This document shows, in pieces, positions 35,915-44,021 of a DNA stretch of 64,000 bases. Each line of letters begins with the position of its first letter. Position 1 is the first letter of the stretch. Under the pieces are notes generated by a model. That model saw only the letters and a list, made by a program, of their open reading frames with translations. It did no database searches and was not told the origin of the DNA. A program made the position numbers and the translations under genes. Source of the DNA: Neobacillus mesonae (lineage in GTDB: Bacteria > Bacillota > Bacilli > Bacillales > Cytobacillaceae); contig NZ_KV440949.1 of NCBI RefSeq assembly GCF_001636315.1, positions 168,703-232,702 on the forward strand, given 5' to 3'.

Positions 35915-37567
35915 CTAAACTGTCTTTACCGTATCTTTCATATAAACAGGTTTGCCATCTATAAAGGTTGACTGAATTTGAATATCTTTAATGTCCATTG
36001 GATTAACGGCTGTCGGATCTTCCTCTAATACTACAAAATCTGCCTGTTTTCCAATTTCGATACTGCCAGAAATTTTTTCGTCAAAATTTAATTCTGCTCC
36101 GTAAATCGTCATCGATTTTAATGCCGTCATAACGTCAATTCGCTGTTCAGGTCCTAATATATGACCATCCCTTGTTACACGATTGACAGCCGCCCATACA
36201 GAGAACAACGGAGAAATCGGGGTAATCGGACAATCAGAATGAAGCGTGAACAATACATTGTGTTCTACTGCTTCAGCTAATGGGCTTATTCGTCGTCCCC
36301 GGTCTGGACCTAAGAAGATTTGCTTATGTCTGTCTCCCCAGAAATAAACATGGTTGATAAAAAAGGAGCCTGCTACACCAAGTTCAGCCATCTTCAAAAT
36401 GTCTTCTGTTGTAGCTGTTTGAACATGCTCAATCCGATGACGGTGATCGTTCCGAGGATATTTTATTAAAGCGTTTTCATAAGCTTCCAAAATAGAGCCA
36501 ATTGCCCTGTCCCCATTCCCATGTGTAGCGATTCTGAACCCGCGGCGGTGTAAGTCTAACACTTCTTCATTAAACGCTTCCTGCGGATGAATAAACTCTC
36601 CGTACGTTTCCGGACTACTATAGTACGGTTCTCTTAACGCCCCGGTTAAGCCTTGAATAGAGCCGTCCTGAAACATTTTGGCACTGTCTAATTTGGCCCG
36701 TCCGCCAGAGCGGAACTTTATTTCTTTATCTAACTGTTCCGGTGTATAACCTCCATATGGAGTCCCCTCACGAAGAAGATGGTGCATGATCATTAACTGA
36801 GTGCGCATAGGATTGGCTCCGAGTTTAGAGGCTGTAAGATGGGCTTCAAAGTCCTCAAGCCCGAAGACGGCGGCATCTGAATTCGTTGTGATTCCATGTG
36901 CGACATATTCTTTGGATGCAACACTAATGGCTTTTACCATGTCTTCAACTGTCATTTGCGGTAATATTTTTCTGATGGGTTCCATCGCTGCTGACTCATA
37001 CAGCACTCCATTAAGCCTGTCTTTTTCATCTCTCCCATAATGACCGCCCTGTGGATTAGATATGTCATCTGTTAATCCGGCCATATTGATTGCCAGCGAA
37101 TTAACATATGACAAATGACCGGAAACGTGTGAAATGGAAACGGGGTTATTCGGAGAAACTCGATCTAAATCATCACGTGTAATATGACGCTTTTCATAGA
37201 TTAAGGTATCATCATATCCGAATCCCTGAATCCATTCCCCATCCTTTGTCTCTTTTGCCTTCGAGCCTATCGCCTCAAGGACATCCTTGATCGATTCATT
37301 AGCTGCTGAACTGCAATTTACCATGTTTAATGTTTGACCATACATCAAAATGTGATTGTGCGTGTCGATAAATCCTGGCAATAGTGCCGCGCCGTTCAGG
37401 TCCACCACTTGGGTCTTTGGGGTTATCTCTATGGTATCTTTTGGAGGTTCCGGCATGTCCCATATCCCCACAATCTTCCCTTTCTCTACTGCTACGGAAC
37501 CTGCACGCCGATTCTGATCGTCTAACGTCAATACCTTTGCATTTTTAAATAATAGATCCACTTTCAT
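35915..37567 (-). CDS. amidohydrolase family protein (YtcJ-like)
   Basis: A 550-residue metal-dependent hydrolase of the amidohydrolase_3/YtcJ group. The metal motif is LPGFIDTHNHIL (near residue 63), with THGNGDRAIGSILEA and RIEHVQTA in the barrel and TLHSDCPITP near 434. Such enzymes cleave formamides, N-acyl or imide bonds; the substrate is unknown. First gene of a two-gene unit with the MFS transporter. A relative is annotated AepA in plant pathogens, which has nothing to do with aminoethylphosphonate. Confidence 0.82.
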   Translation of the reverse strand: MKVDLLFKNAKVLTLDDQNRRAGSVAVEKGKIVGIWDMPEPPKDTIEITPKTQVVDLNGAALLPGFIDTHNHILMYGQTLNMVNCSSAANESIKDVLEAIGSKAKETKDGEWIQGFGYDDTLIYEKRHITRDDLDRVSPNNPVSISHVSGHLSYVNSLAINMAGLTDDISNPQGGHYGRDEKDRLNGVLYESAAMEPIRKILPQMTVEDMVKAISVASKEYVAHGITTNSDAAVFGLEDFEAHLTASKLGANPMRTQLMIMHHLLREGTPYGGYTPEQLDKEIKFRSGGRAKLDSAKMFQDGSIQGLTGALREPYYSSPETYGEFIHPQEAFNEEVLDLHRRGFRIATHGNGDRAIGSILEAYENALIKYPRNDHRHRIEHVQTATTEDILKMAELGVAGSFFINHVYFWGDRHKQIFLGPDRGRRISPLAEAVEHNVLFTLHSDCPITPISPLFSVWAAVNRVTRDGHILGPEQRIDVMTALKSMTIYGAELNFDEKISGSIEIGKQADFVVLEEDPTAVNPMDIKDIQIQSTFIDGKPVYMKDTVKTV

Positions 37568-37983
37568 TCATCCAATCCCTCCAACTCTTACCAGCTTCTA
37601 AGAAGCTTTAAAATGTGTTCACAAAACTGTAATCTTACTACCTTAGAACCAGTTGAAAAAACTGATTAAATTTATTTAAACATCTAAGTTTTTAATTTTC
37701 AATATTTTCACATAAATATAACTATCAGTATTTTAAAATTTCCATATTTAAATTTTTAATAAATAGAAAAAGAGACAACTTAAAATTGCCTCTCCTGTTT
37801 TACTTCTTCTATTTACTTTCAAACCGTTCAATTAAGTTCAAATTAAAACAAACAAAAACCAAGACAAACCAATTTTATTGTGTTATACTTAAATTCAAGA
37901 TTTGATTGAATATTTCAATTCTTTAGAAGGTAGGATAAAAAATATCAGCGAATAACCATGCGGTTTTCTATGATGAAAAGGGT
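37568..37983. promoter_or_regulatory. divergent regulatory region with minus-strand hairpin and shared tandem-repeat motif
   Basis: This 416-bp gap separates the amidohydrolase gene (minus) from small plus-strand genes. It holds an 8-bp hairpin on the minus strand (AGAGGCAA/TTGTCTCT near 37766-37790) followed by TTTTTC, which could be a leader terminator of the amidohydrolase operon. At 37854-37890 it holds the tandem motif described separately. Plus-strand TATACT (37884-37889) and minus-strand GTATAAC overlap it, so either direction could be driven from here. Confidence 0.45.
37854..37890. promoter_or_regulatory. candidate operator, identical to that before the phnX operon
   Basis: The minus strand reads GTATAACACAA, five bases, then TTGGTTTGTCTTGGTTTTT. 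The 19-base block (37854-37872) is identical to 48273-48291 on the plus strand, with the GTATA-CACAA part at the same spacing. A DeoR-type operator is inferred. Confidence 0.55.
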
Positions 37984-38277
37984 TTGAGAGGGGGATGTAC
38001 CATAATAAGAATACAAGGAGAAATCATTCGTAAACGTCTTTATAAAAAGAATGGTAATCTTCATTACCTCTTATTTCTGAGAATTCATGATGGGGTGATG
38101 GTCAATGGGTTAAGGATTCATTATATTCCAGTACTCATATCGAAGAAAATGAATTTAAGTTTAGGCCAACAAGTTGATATTAAGGGTCAAATAAAATACC
38201 AACGGATAATTACTCCTTCAGGAACTCTTAGTTTTTCTCCGATCCCTGTAATGATTTCTTCAGATACTGGATTATAG
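37984..38277 (+). CDS. small protein of unknown function
   Basis: The open frame of 97 codons begins at TTG 37984; a purine-rich run (GAGAGGGGG) starts immediately after it, so the true start may lie slightly downstream. The peptide (RIQGEIIRKRLYKKNGNLHYLL, then LGQQVDIKGQIKYQ) has the alternating pattern of a small beta-barrel such as an OB fold. I do not recognise a family. A Sda-like gene and an AEC transporter follow in the same direction. Confidence 0.45.
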   Translation: MRGGCTIIRIQGEIIRKRLYKKNGNLHYLLFLRIHDGVMVNGLRIHYIPVLISKKMNLSLGQQVDIKGQIKYQRIITPSGTLSFSPIPVMISSDTGL

Positions 38278-38342
38278 AAAGAAAAAGTGTAGAAAAATCG
38301 TGATAAACGTTTATTCGCTAAAAATGGATGGAGTGAAATAAT

Positions 38343-38465
38343 ATGGAGAACCTTAACACAAAACAATTGCTAGAGGTTATTAATAAAGCAATAAAATTAA
38401 AATTAAGCCAAGCTTTTATTGATTTATTACGTGCTGAGTTAAATAAACGACATACTGTACATTAA
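38343..38465 (+). CDS. Sda-like sporulation checkpoint inhibitor
   Basis: A 40-residue protein. The core KQLLEVINKAIKLKLSQAFI plus LLRAELNKR matches the two-helix hairpin pattern of Sda, which binds sporulation kinases (KinA type) and blocks phosphorelay signalling when replication is disturbed. GGAG lies nine bases before the ATG. The usual sda locus is controlled by DnaA boxes; none is obvious here, and a full genome would probably have another copy. A specialised paralogue is likely. Confidence 0.7.
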   Translation: MENLNTKQLLEVINKAIKLKLSQAFIDLLRAELNKRHTVH

Positions 38466-38531
38466 AAAAACAATGAGAGACGTTGTGGAATGTAACTATT
38501 ATTTCCATACGGAAATTAAAAGAGGGGAATA

Positions 38532-39458
38532 ATGGAAATTTCATTAATTATTCAATCAATTATAATCATTAGTATTTTAATTGCAATCGGTGCTTTTTTT
38601 TCAAAAACATTTTCTTACAATGAGCATACTCGAAAAATGTTTATTAGTTTGATTGTAAATGTAGCCATGCCATGTATTATCCTTTCAAGTATTTTTCAGG
38701 TGGATTTGAACAGAGAGACATTTAAATTAATTGCTTTCGTTTTTTTGATATCCATTTTTATTAATCTATTAGGCATTGGGCTTGGCTGGGGCCTTGCAAA
38801 TATTTTTAAAAAAAATTCAAAGAAAAAAAGAGAACTGGCTATATTATCGGGATTAGGGAATACAGGTTTTATCGGAATCCCGTTATGCGCTGCACTTATC
38901 GGACCTAAAGGTGCACTATTCGCAGCTATATTTGATGCTGGAGTGGATTTTACAATCTGGACAGTTGGTGTCTTCATTCTACAGAAAAAAGGGAGCTTTA
39001 CATTTCAAACCTTAAAAGCAATGGTAAATATTCCAACTGCTGCAATTGTTGTTGGAATTGTGGTTGCATTTTTTAATATAAAGCCGCCTCATTTACTTAT
39101 CCAAGTAACTGAACAGCTAGCGGGGATGGCTGCACCGCTTGCTATGTTTTATATCGGTGTTCTTATTATGACGCTAAAGCGTGCAAAAGTTCGAGAATCA
39201 AGTCAGCAAGTTTGGATTCCTATTTTAGTTAAACTAATTATTATGCCTTTAGTTGTTGCACTGTTGATTCATATTTTTTCTGTTGAAAAAGAAATCACCC
39301 AAACCTTGTTGATTCAATCGATGATGCCTTCTCTAACTCTTGCTACCATTTTATTTTCTAAATATTCAGCGGATGAAGAGCTTGGGACCGTTACAACAGT
39401 GCTATCAACCATTATTTCATTATCAACCATTCCAATCATGTTTTATTTTATTAATTAA
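38532..39458 (+). CDS. AEC family transporter (auxin efflux carrier-like)
   Basis: A 308-residue, roughly ten-helix transporter of the AEC/BART family, whose bacterial members export organic acids such as malate or malonate. The GNTGFIGIPLCAALIGPKGALFAAIFDAG segment (about residues 115-143) and the two-fold half repeat are typical. ATG at 38532 with AGAGGGG. It ends in a terminator shared with the convergent mdh copy 2. Export of a product of the neighbouring metabolism is possible but unproven. Confidence 0.82.
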   Translation: MEISLIIQSIIIISILIAIGAFFSKTFSYNEHTRKMFISLIVNVAMPCIILSSIFQVDLNRETFKLIAFVFLISIFINLLGIGLGWGLANIFKKNSKKKRELAILSGLGNTGFIGIPLCAALIGPKGALFAAIFDAGVDFTIWTVGVFILQKKGSFTFQTLKAMVNIPTAAIVVGIVVAFFNIKPPHLLIQVTEQLAGMAAPLAMFYIGVLIMTLKRAKVRESSQQVWIPILVKLIIMPLVVALLIHIFSVEKEITQTLLIQSMMPSLTLATILFSKYSADEELGTVTTVLSTIISLSTIPIMFYFIN

Positions 39459-39497
39459 ACGCAGGTTTTTAGATAAATCTACTACTCTCATAAAATG

Positions 39498-39548
39498 AAA
39501 AGGCCGACTTAGAAGAGTTTCCACTTTCTCTTGCTAAGTCTGCCTTTT
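39498..39548. terminator. bidirectional terminator between the AEC gene and mdh copy 2
   Basis: Long arms (AAAAGGC-GACTTAG with CTAAGTC-GCCTTTT) form a stem that ends in T on the plus strand and in T on the minus strand, serving the convergent genes. Confidence 0.75.
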
Positions 39549-39563
39549 TGTTTTGTGCATGAT

Positions 39564-40514
39564 TTAATATTTTGCCGTATACAGAATTGACATGACGTTT
39601 TGGACAGATAGGACCGATTTATCCAACGCCCATTTTTCTTCCGCTGTTAGAGGAACTTCGATAATACTTTCGATTCCCCTGCCACCTAGAATAGTTGGCA
39701 CACCTAAATATAGATCGTTGTAGCCGTACTCACCTTCAAGATAAGCAATCGATGGTAAAATCCGTTTCTTATCTTTTAAAATGGCTTCAGCCATTTGGAC
39801 CATGGATGCTGCAGGAGCATAGTAGGCGCTTCCAATTCCAAGCAGTTTCACAATTTCCCCACCGCCTTTGCGAGTTCTTTCCACAATTGCGTCAATTCTA
39901 TCCTGCGGAAGCAATTTTTCAAGCGGGATTCCGCCTGCATAAGAGTAACGAACTAAAGGAACCATATCGTCACCATGACCGCCTAGGACAAAGCCGGAAA
40001 TATCCTCTACCGATACATTTAGCTCTTGGGCTACAAATGTATTAAAACGCGCTGTATCTAGTACACCAGATTGACCAATGACACGGTTTTTCGGAAAACC
40101 AGTCGTCTTATAGCAAACATATGTCATGGCATCGACGGGGTTGCTTAATACGATAATATAGCTATTTGGAGCATATCTTTTTATGTTTTCCGAAACTACA
40201 ATCATGATTTTCTCATTGGTTGCGACTAAATCATCACGGCTCATCCCCGGCTTTCTTGGAAGCCCTGCAGTGATGAGGACCAAATCAGCATCTTGAATGT
40301 CTTCATAATTAGAGGTGCCAGTAATATTGGCGTTAAACCCTTGAACCGGGCTTGCCTCAAGCATATCAAGGGCCTTTCCCTTTGTGGGATTGGTTTGCGT
40401 GGGGATATCAACAATAACCACATCCCCTAGTTCTTTTTGAGCTAACATCAGAGCTGCAGTTGCCCCAGTAAAGCCTGCTCCAATAACAGCAATTTTCCTG
40501 CGCTTAAAAGTCAT
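39564..40514 (-). CDS. mdh: malate dehydrogenase, copy 2 (last gene of the phosphonate microcompartment operon)
   Basis: A 316-residue NAD-dependent malate dehydrogenase with the same active-site residues as copy 1 ([31 protein letters not shown]). The two copies differ at only about 20-25 positions by eye. The start ATG 40514 follows GGAGGAGA; the reading frame upstream of it (to 40550) lacks support. It follows alanine dehydrogenase and, like copy 1, is the 3' gene of its shell operon. A redox-balancing function for NADH made by aldehyde and alanine oxidation is inferred. Confidence 0.9.
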   Translation of the reverse strand: MTFKRRKIAVIGAGFTGATAALMLAQKELGDVVIVDIPTQTNPTKGKALDMLEASPVQGFNANITGTSNYEDIQDADLVLITAGLPRKPGMSRDDLVATNEKIMIVVSENIKRYAPNSYIIVLSNPVDAMTYVCYKTTGFPKNRVIGQSGVLDTARFNTFVAQELNVSVEDISGFVLGGHGDDMVPLVRYSYAGGIPLEKLLPQDRIDAIVERTRKGGGEIVKLLGIGSAYYAPAASMVQMAEAILKDKKRILPSIAYLEGEYGYNDLYLGVPTILGGRGIESIIEVPLTAEEKWALDKSVLSVQNVMSILYTAKY

Positions 40515-40614
40515 TTTTCTCCTCCGTTCACATAGAATCAGCTGAACCAATTAATTCCTCCTCTTTCAATGAAGGAAAGAGGAATCGGATACCCGATTCC
40601 CTATTTTCTTATCT

Positions 40615-41748
40615 CTATACATTTGCCAATTCTTTTTCTAACGCTTTCTCAACTGGAACATATTGATATCCAAGATCTTTAGCTACAGCTTGATACGTAA
40701 TTTCCCCATTAGCTGTGTTAACACCAAGTTTTAATGGTTCACTGTCAAGGATAGCCTTATACACACCCTTATTAGCGATTTGCAAGGCGAATGGAATAGT
40801 AACGTTTGTTAACGCAGTGGTAGATGTCCTTGGTACCGCTCCAGGCATATTGGCAACAGCATAATGAATGACCCCGTATTTTTCATAGGTAGGCTGATCA
40901 TGTGTAGTAATTCGATCAACAGTTTCAAGTACACCACCCTGGTCAACAGCCACGTCGACAATAACCGAACCTGGCTTCATTGTTTCAACCATGTCCTTAG
41001 TAACAAGCTTTGGTGCCTTCGAGCCTGGAATTAGTACGGCGCCGATGACAAGATCTGCCTCTTTCACTGCTTCTGCGATATTATAAGGATTTGACATCAA
41101 TGTTTTTATTTGATGACCGAAAATATCATCTAATTGACGCAGTCTGTCCGCACTCAAATCAATAATGGTGACATCTGCACCCAAACCGATGGCCATTTTA
41201 GCAGCATTCGTCCCAACGACGCCGCCTCCGATAATTGTTACCTTGCCACGATTTACACCTGGTACTCCGGAAAGAAGAATACCTTTTCCACCGCTTGTTT
41301 TTTGTAAAAACTGTGCACCAATTTGCGTTGCCATTCTTCCAGCTACTTCACTCATTGGTGTAAGAAGCGGAAGTGTCCGATTGACGGAAACTGTTTCATA
41401 GGCAATTGCGAGTACGCCTTTTTCCTTTAATGCCTCTGTTAATTCCGGCTCTGCTGCTAAATGCAGGTACGTAAATAAAATTAAATCATTACGGAAATAT
41501 TTATATTCACTTGGCAGAGGCTCCTTCACCTTCATTACCATATCTACTGCTGCCCAAACGTCAGCTGCCTTTTCAATCATTTCAGCGCCCATACTCTCGT
41601 ATTGTTCATCAGTAAATCCACAGCCGGCACCAGCGCCCTTTTCGACCAGCACTCTATGACCGGAATTTACAAACGAAACCACACCAGCAGGGGTGATCGC
41701 AACCCTGTTCTCATTATTCTTAATTTCTTTAGGAACACCAATAATCAA
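40615..41748 (-). CDS. ald: alanine dehydrogenase
   Basis: A 377-residue L-alanine dehydrogenase producing pyruvate, ammonia and [24 protein letters not shown] at the N-terminus and the NAD loop [23 protein letters not shown] (near residue 170) are diagnostic, as is [15 protein letters not shown] near 295. I chose TTG 41748 because GGGAGG lies ten bases upstream and the length then equals known Ald. The frame could extend to 41808, but that stretch holds the ribosome site. PhnW makes alanine from pyruvate, so Ald here closes the amino-acceptor cycle. Confidence 0.93.
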   Translation of the reverse strand: MIIGVPKEIKNNENRVAITPAGVVSFVNSGHRVLVEKGAGAGCGFTDEQYESMGAEMIEKAADVWAAVDMVMKVKEPLPSEYKYFRNDLILFTYLHLAAEPELTEALKEKGVLAIAYETVSVNRTLPLLTPMSEVAGRMATQIGAQFLQKTSGGKGILLSGVPGVNRGKVTIIGGGVVGTNAAKMAIGLGADVTIIDLSADRLRQLDDIFGHQIKTLMSNPYNIAEAVKEADLVIGAVLIPGSKAPKLVTKDMVETMKPGSVIVDVAVDQGGVLETVDRITTHDQPTYEKYGVIHYAVANMPGAVPRTSTTALTNVTIPFALQIANKGVYKAILDSEPLKLGVNTANGEITYQAVAKDLGYQYVPVEKALEKELANV

Positions 41749-41811
41749 AGTAATTCCGCCTCCCGTTAACTTTTGAAGCATACTATTGGTGCTGGCACCA
41801 ATATCCAAATC

Positions 41812-42078
41812 TTACTCCCCTTCAAATGAATCAATAATTCCAACTACAGCTGCATCGATAGGGGCGTTTTTGTCTACAGCTAATTTTTGGGCAGGTGAAC
41901 CTTGGGCAATCAGCACCGTTTCTCCAACCCCAGCTCCAATACGGTCCATCGCTACCAATGAATTTCCAACAGGCTCTTTAGAGAGTTTGATTGGTTGAAC
42001 AATCAATAGTTTGATATTTTCCATCCCTTTTTCTTTTTGCGTTGCCCAAACGCTCCCTACTACTTTTGCAATCAGCAT
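41812..42078 (-). CDS. eutN: EutN/CcmL-type pentameric vertex protein, copy 2
   Basis: An 88-residue BMC-P protein (LIAKVVGSVWATQKEKGMENIKLLIVQP, then DRIGAGVGETVLIAQGSPA) expected to cap shell vertices. ATG 42078 was preferred over an overlapping GTG at 42084 because GAGGG lies ten bases upstream. It is the only vertex gene of the phosphonate microcompartment operon. Confidence 0.92.
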   Translation of the reverse strand: MLIAKVVGSVWATQKEKGMENIKLLIVQPIKLSKEPVGNSLVAMDRIGAGVGETVLIAQGSPAQKLAVDKNAPIDAAVVGIIDSFEGE

Positions 42079-42080
42079 CG

Positions 42081-42941
42081 TCACTCATCCCTCTTAAAAA
42101 ACTTAACAGTTAGTTTTTTCTCCTTTAATAAATCCTTTGCTAAAGGAGAGATGATGGTCCCCTGCTTTAAATAAACTGTACAATTAGGGAAATGAACCTG
42201 TGCTTGAATCCAGTCAGGCGTTAGTAGTTTCTTTGAAAAGATCACATTTTCCCTAGAAATATCCTGAGTGTTTCCACTCTCAACAGCGGCCGCCTCACCA
42301 CCAGAGCCTTTCAAAGCCTTCTTCTCATTAATCTTTTGTTGAAACCTTTGCAAAATAGAATCAGCAAAATTTATTTGCGGCTTAAATACAATCCCAAGTC
42401 CTGTCATAAACTTTACATATTCTTCATACCGTTTCTTAAGCGGCAAAGGCAGGTTGAGTGTGTTTAATACTCGGCGGTCTGCTCGCTTGATTCCCGGTGT
42501 ATCGGCACCAATTAGAATAAACTTTCCAAGTACAAGCGCGGAGAAAATTACCTCCGACTTAATCGTTCCCTTTAACCCCTGGACAACCCTAGCAGCATTA
42601 TCTAAATCTATTTCCGGAATAATAATCCCATCGTAATCCTTTGCCAGTTCAATAGCAGCTGGTGAATAATCATCGGCTGCAATGATCCGTTCGGACCCAG
42701 TTGATTCCACTCGCTGCATGCCGAGCCATGAGGATGTTTCCCCATCTAAAAATAATAAATCATATCCGATATTAGCATTCTTTAATCGAATGAACTGATC
42801 TGCAAATGCTTCGTGGGCTGTACTGTCACAAAATATAAAAAGAACTTTTCCTACTTTTTCTTTTTCTTTTTCCATCTTCATTGTTTGGATGACTTCACGG
42901 ACAACCGATTCAACCATTGAGCGAATATCGACTTTCCTCAC
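42081..42941 (-). CDS. microcompartment-associated flavoprotein-like accessory protein
   Basis: A 286-residue protein. Residues 1-25 (VDIRSMVESVVREVIQTMKM) make an amphipathic encapsulation-type helix. A Rossmann-like core follows (KVLFIFCDSTAHEAF, DYDGIIIPEIDLDNAARVVQG, KFILIGADTPGIKRADRR), resembling the flavoprotein (HFCD) family seen in some BMC loci. A Lys/Ser linker leads to a C-terminal TIISPLAKDLLKEKKLTVKF module shared with 16973-17653. GTG start overlaps the PduL stop. Flavin binding and function are inferred only. Confidence 0.6.
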   Translation of the reverse strand: MRKVDIRSMVESVVREVIQTMKMEKEKEKVGKVLFIFCDSTAHEAFADQFIRLKNANIGYDLLFLDGETSSWLGMQRVESTGSERIIAADDYSPAAIELAKDYDGIIIPEIDLDNAARVVQGLKGTIKSEVIFSALVLGKFILIGADTPGIKRADRRVLNTLNLPLPLKKRYEEYVKFMTGLGIVFKPQINFADSILQRFQQKINEKKALKGSGGEAAAVESGNTQDISRENVIFSKKLLTPDWIQAQVHFPNCTVYLKQGTIISPLAKDLLKEKKLTVKFFKRDE

Positions 42942-43723
42942 CCCTCTCTATTAGAAAAAAATACACCATTTTTACCAATTAACTTAACCTTATCGCCTGT
43001 TTTAAGTCCTGCTGCATTCCCTTCATCCATATCCACGTGAAAATCCAAGCGATAATTTGGATGGATTCGGACCATAACATCTGCAAAAATGATCTGGCGC
43101 TCTCCTTCTGTTTGCAAATACAGGCAATCCCCATGTTTAAGGCTATACTTTTGTGCATCTATATCAGAAATATGAATATGGCGTTTTGCCACAATCACAC
43201 CCTTTTGTAAAGAAATACACCCTTTTGGGCCCACTAAAGTGAGCCCCGGGGTGTCTTCTATCCAACCAGACAAGCGAGTTGGAGGATGGATCCCTAACTG
43301 GTATCCATCCGTATTAGAAATTTCTACTTGTGTCTCGCCTCTGGCTGGACCCAAAATCCTAACATTTTGGATAATTCCCTTAGGTCCTACAAGGGTCACC
43401 TGCTCCTTCGCCGCAAATTGACCGGGTTGAGACAATTCTCGTAACGGCATTAAAGAATAACCTTCGCCAAACAGTGCTGAAACATCCTCAGGGGCTAAAT
43501 GAACATGCCGGTTGGACACCCCAACAGGAATCTGCAGACTTTCCCTGCTGCCGGCAGAGACTTTGTCCTTCTTAACAAGACGCATATCCTGTATAGGAAT
43601 TCGTCTGTCACGTAGAAAGTCAGCAGCTGCAGGGGTCAGCTTATCACCCTCTCTAACAACGAAAGGATTAGGAATCCCGTTATTTATCATGGATCGTAAT
43701 TTGGATTCCGTAATGAGTACCAT
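42938..43723 (-). CDS. pduL: PduL-type phosphotransacylase with extra N-terminal domain, copy 2
   Basis: A 261-residue protein. Residues 60-255 are a full PduL phosphotransacylase with its zinc histidines (VSNRHVHLA, VAKRHIHI, LDFHVDMDEGNA), expected to turn acetyl-CoA into acetyl-phosphate and recycle CoA. The first 50 residues are not the usual amphipathic helix. They read LITESKLRSMINNG and KLTPAAADFLRDRRIPIQD, resembling the N-terminus of EutT/EutQ-type proteins. This extension replaces the encapsulation helix of copy 1. Confidence 0.88.
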   Translation of the reverse strand: MVLITESKLRSMINNGIPNPFVVREGDKLTPAAADFLRDRRIPIQDMRLVKKDKVSAGSRESLQIPVGVSNRHVHLAPEDVSALFGEGYSLMPLRELSQPGQFAAKEQVTLVGPKGIIQNVRILGPARGETQVEISNTDGYQLGIHPPTRLSGWIEDTPGLTLVGPKGCISLQKGVIVAKRHIHISDIDAQKYSLKHGDCLYLQTEGERQIIFADVMVRIHPNYRLDFHVDMDEGNAAGLKTGDKVKLIGKNGVFFSNREG

Positions 43724-43726
43724 ACG

Positions 43727-44008
43727 TTATCCTTCCAATTTCGGAAGAATTAGCTCGATATCGGAATGAGGACGTGGAATTACGTGTACAGATTTTAATT
43801 CACCAACACTTTCAGCTGCAGCAGCACCGGCGTCTACTGATGCCTTTACTGCTCCAACATCTCCACGTACCATAACAGTCACAAGCCCTCCGCCGACATG
43901 TACCTTGCCAATCAACCTAACATTTGCAGCCTTTGCCATCGCATCAGCCGCTTCCACTGCACCTACTAATCCTTTTGTTTCAATCATTCCTAAAGCTTCT
44001 CCACTCAT
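43727..44008 (-). CDS. BMC-H hexameric shell protein (phosphonate locus)
   Basis: A 93-residue canonical BMC-H protein, nearly identical to EutM at 18406 ([62 protein letters not shown]). It is probably the main facet protein of the second shell. It lies between the aldehyde dehydrogenase and pduL, as in the eut operon. ATG 44008 with GAGGAGG. Confidence 0.95.
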   Translation of the reverse strand: MSGEALGMIETKGLVGAVEAADAMAKAANVRLIGKVHVGGGLVTVMVRGDVGAVKASVDAGAAAAESVGELKSVHVIPRPHSDIELILPKLEG

Positions 44009-44021
44009 GTTTTATTCCTCC

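Noticed and set aside
35915..37567. Amidohydrolase related to proteins named AepA, tempting as an aminoethylphosphonate enzyme
   Set aside because: AepA there means exoenzyme regulation in plant pathogens. The protein is a YtcJ-like metal hydrolase with no phosphonate signature.
37984..38277. Small plus-strand frame as a shadow of another gene
   Set aside because: No gene lies opposite it and it is followed by co-directional small genes. It was kept at low confidence.
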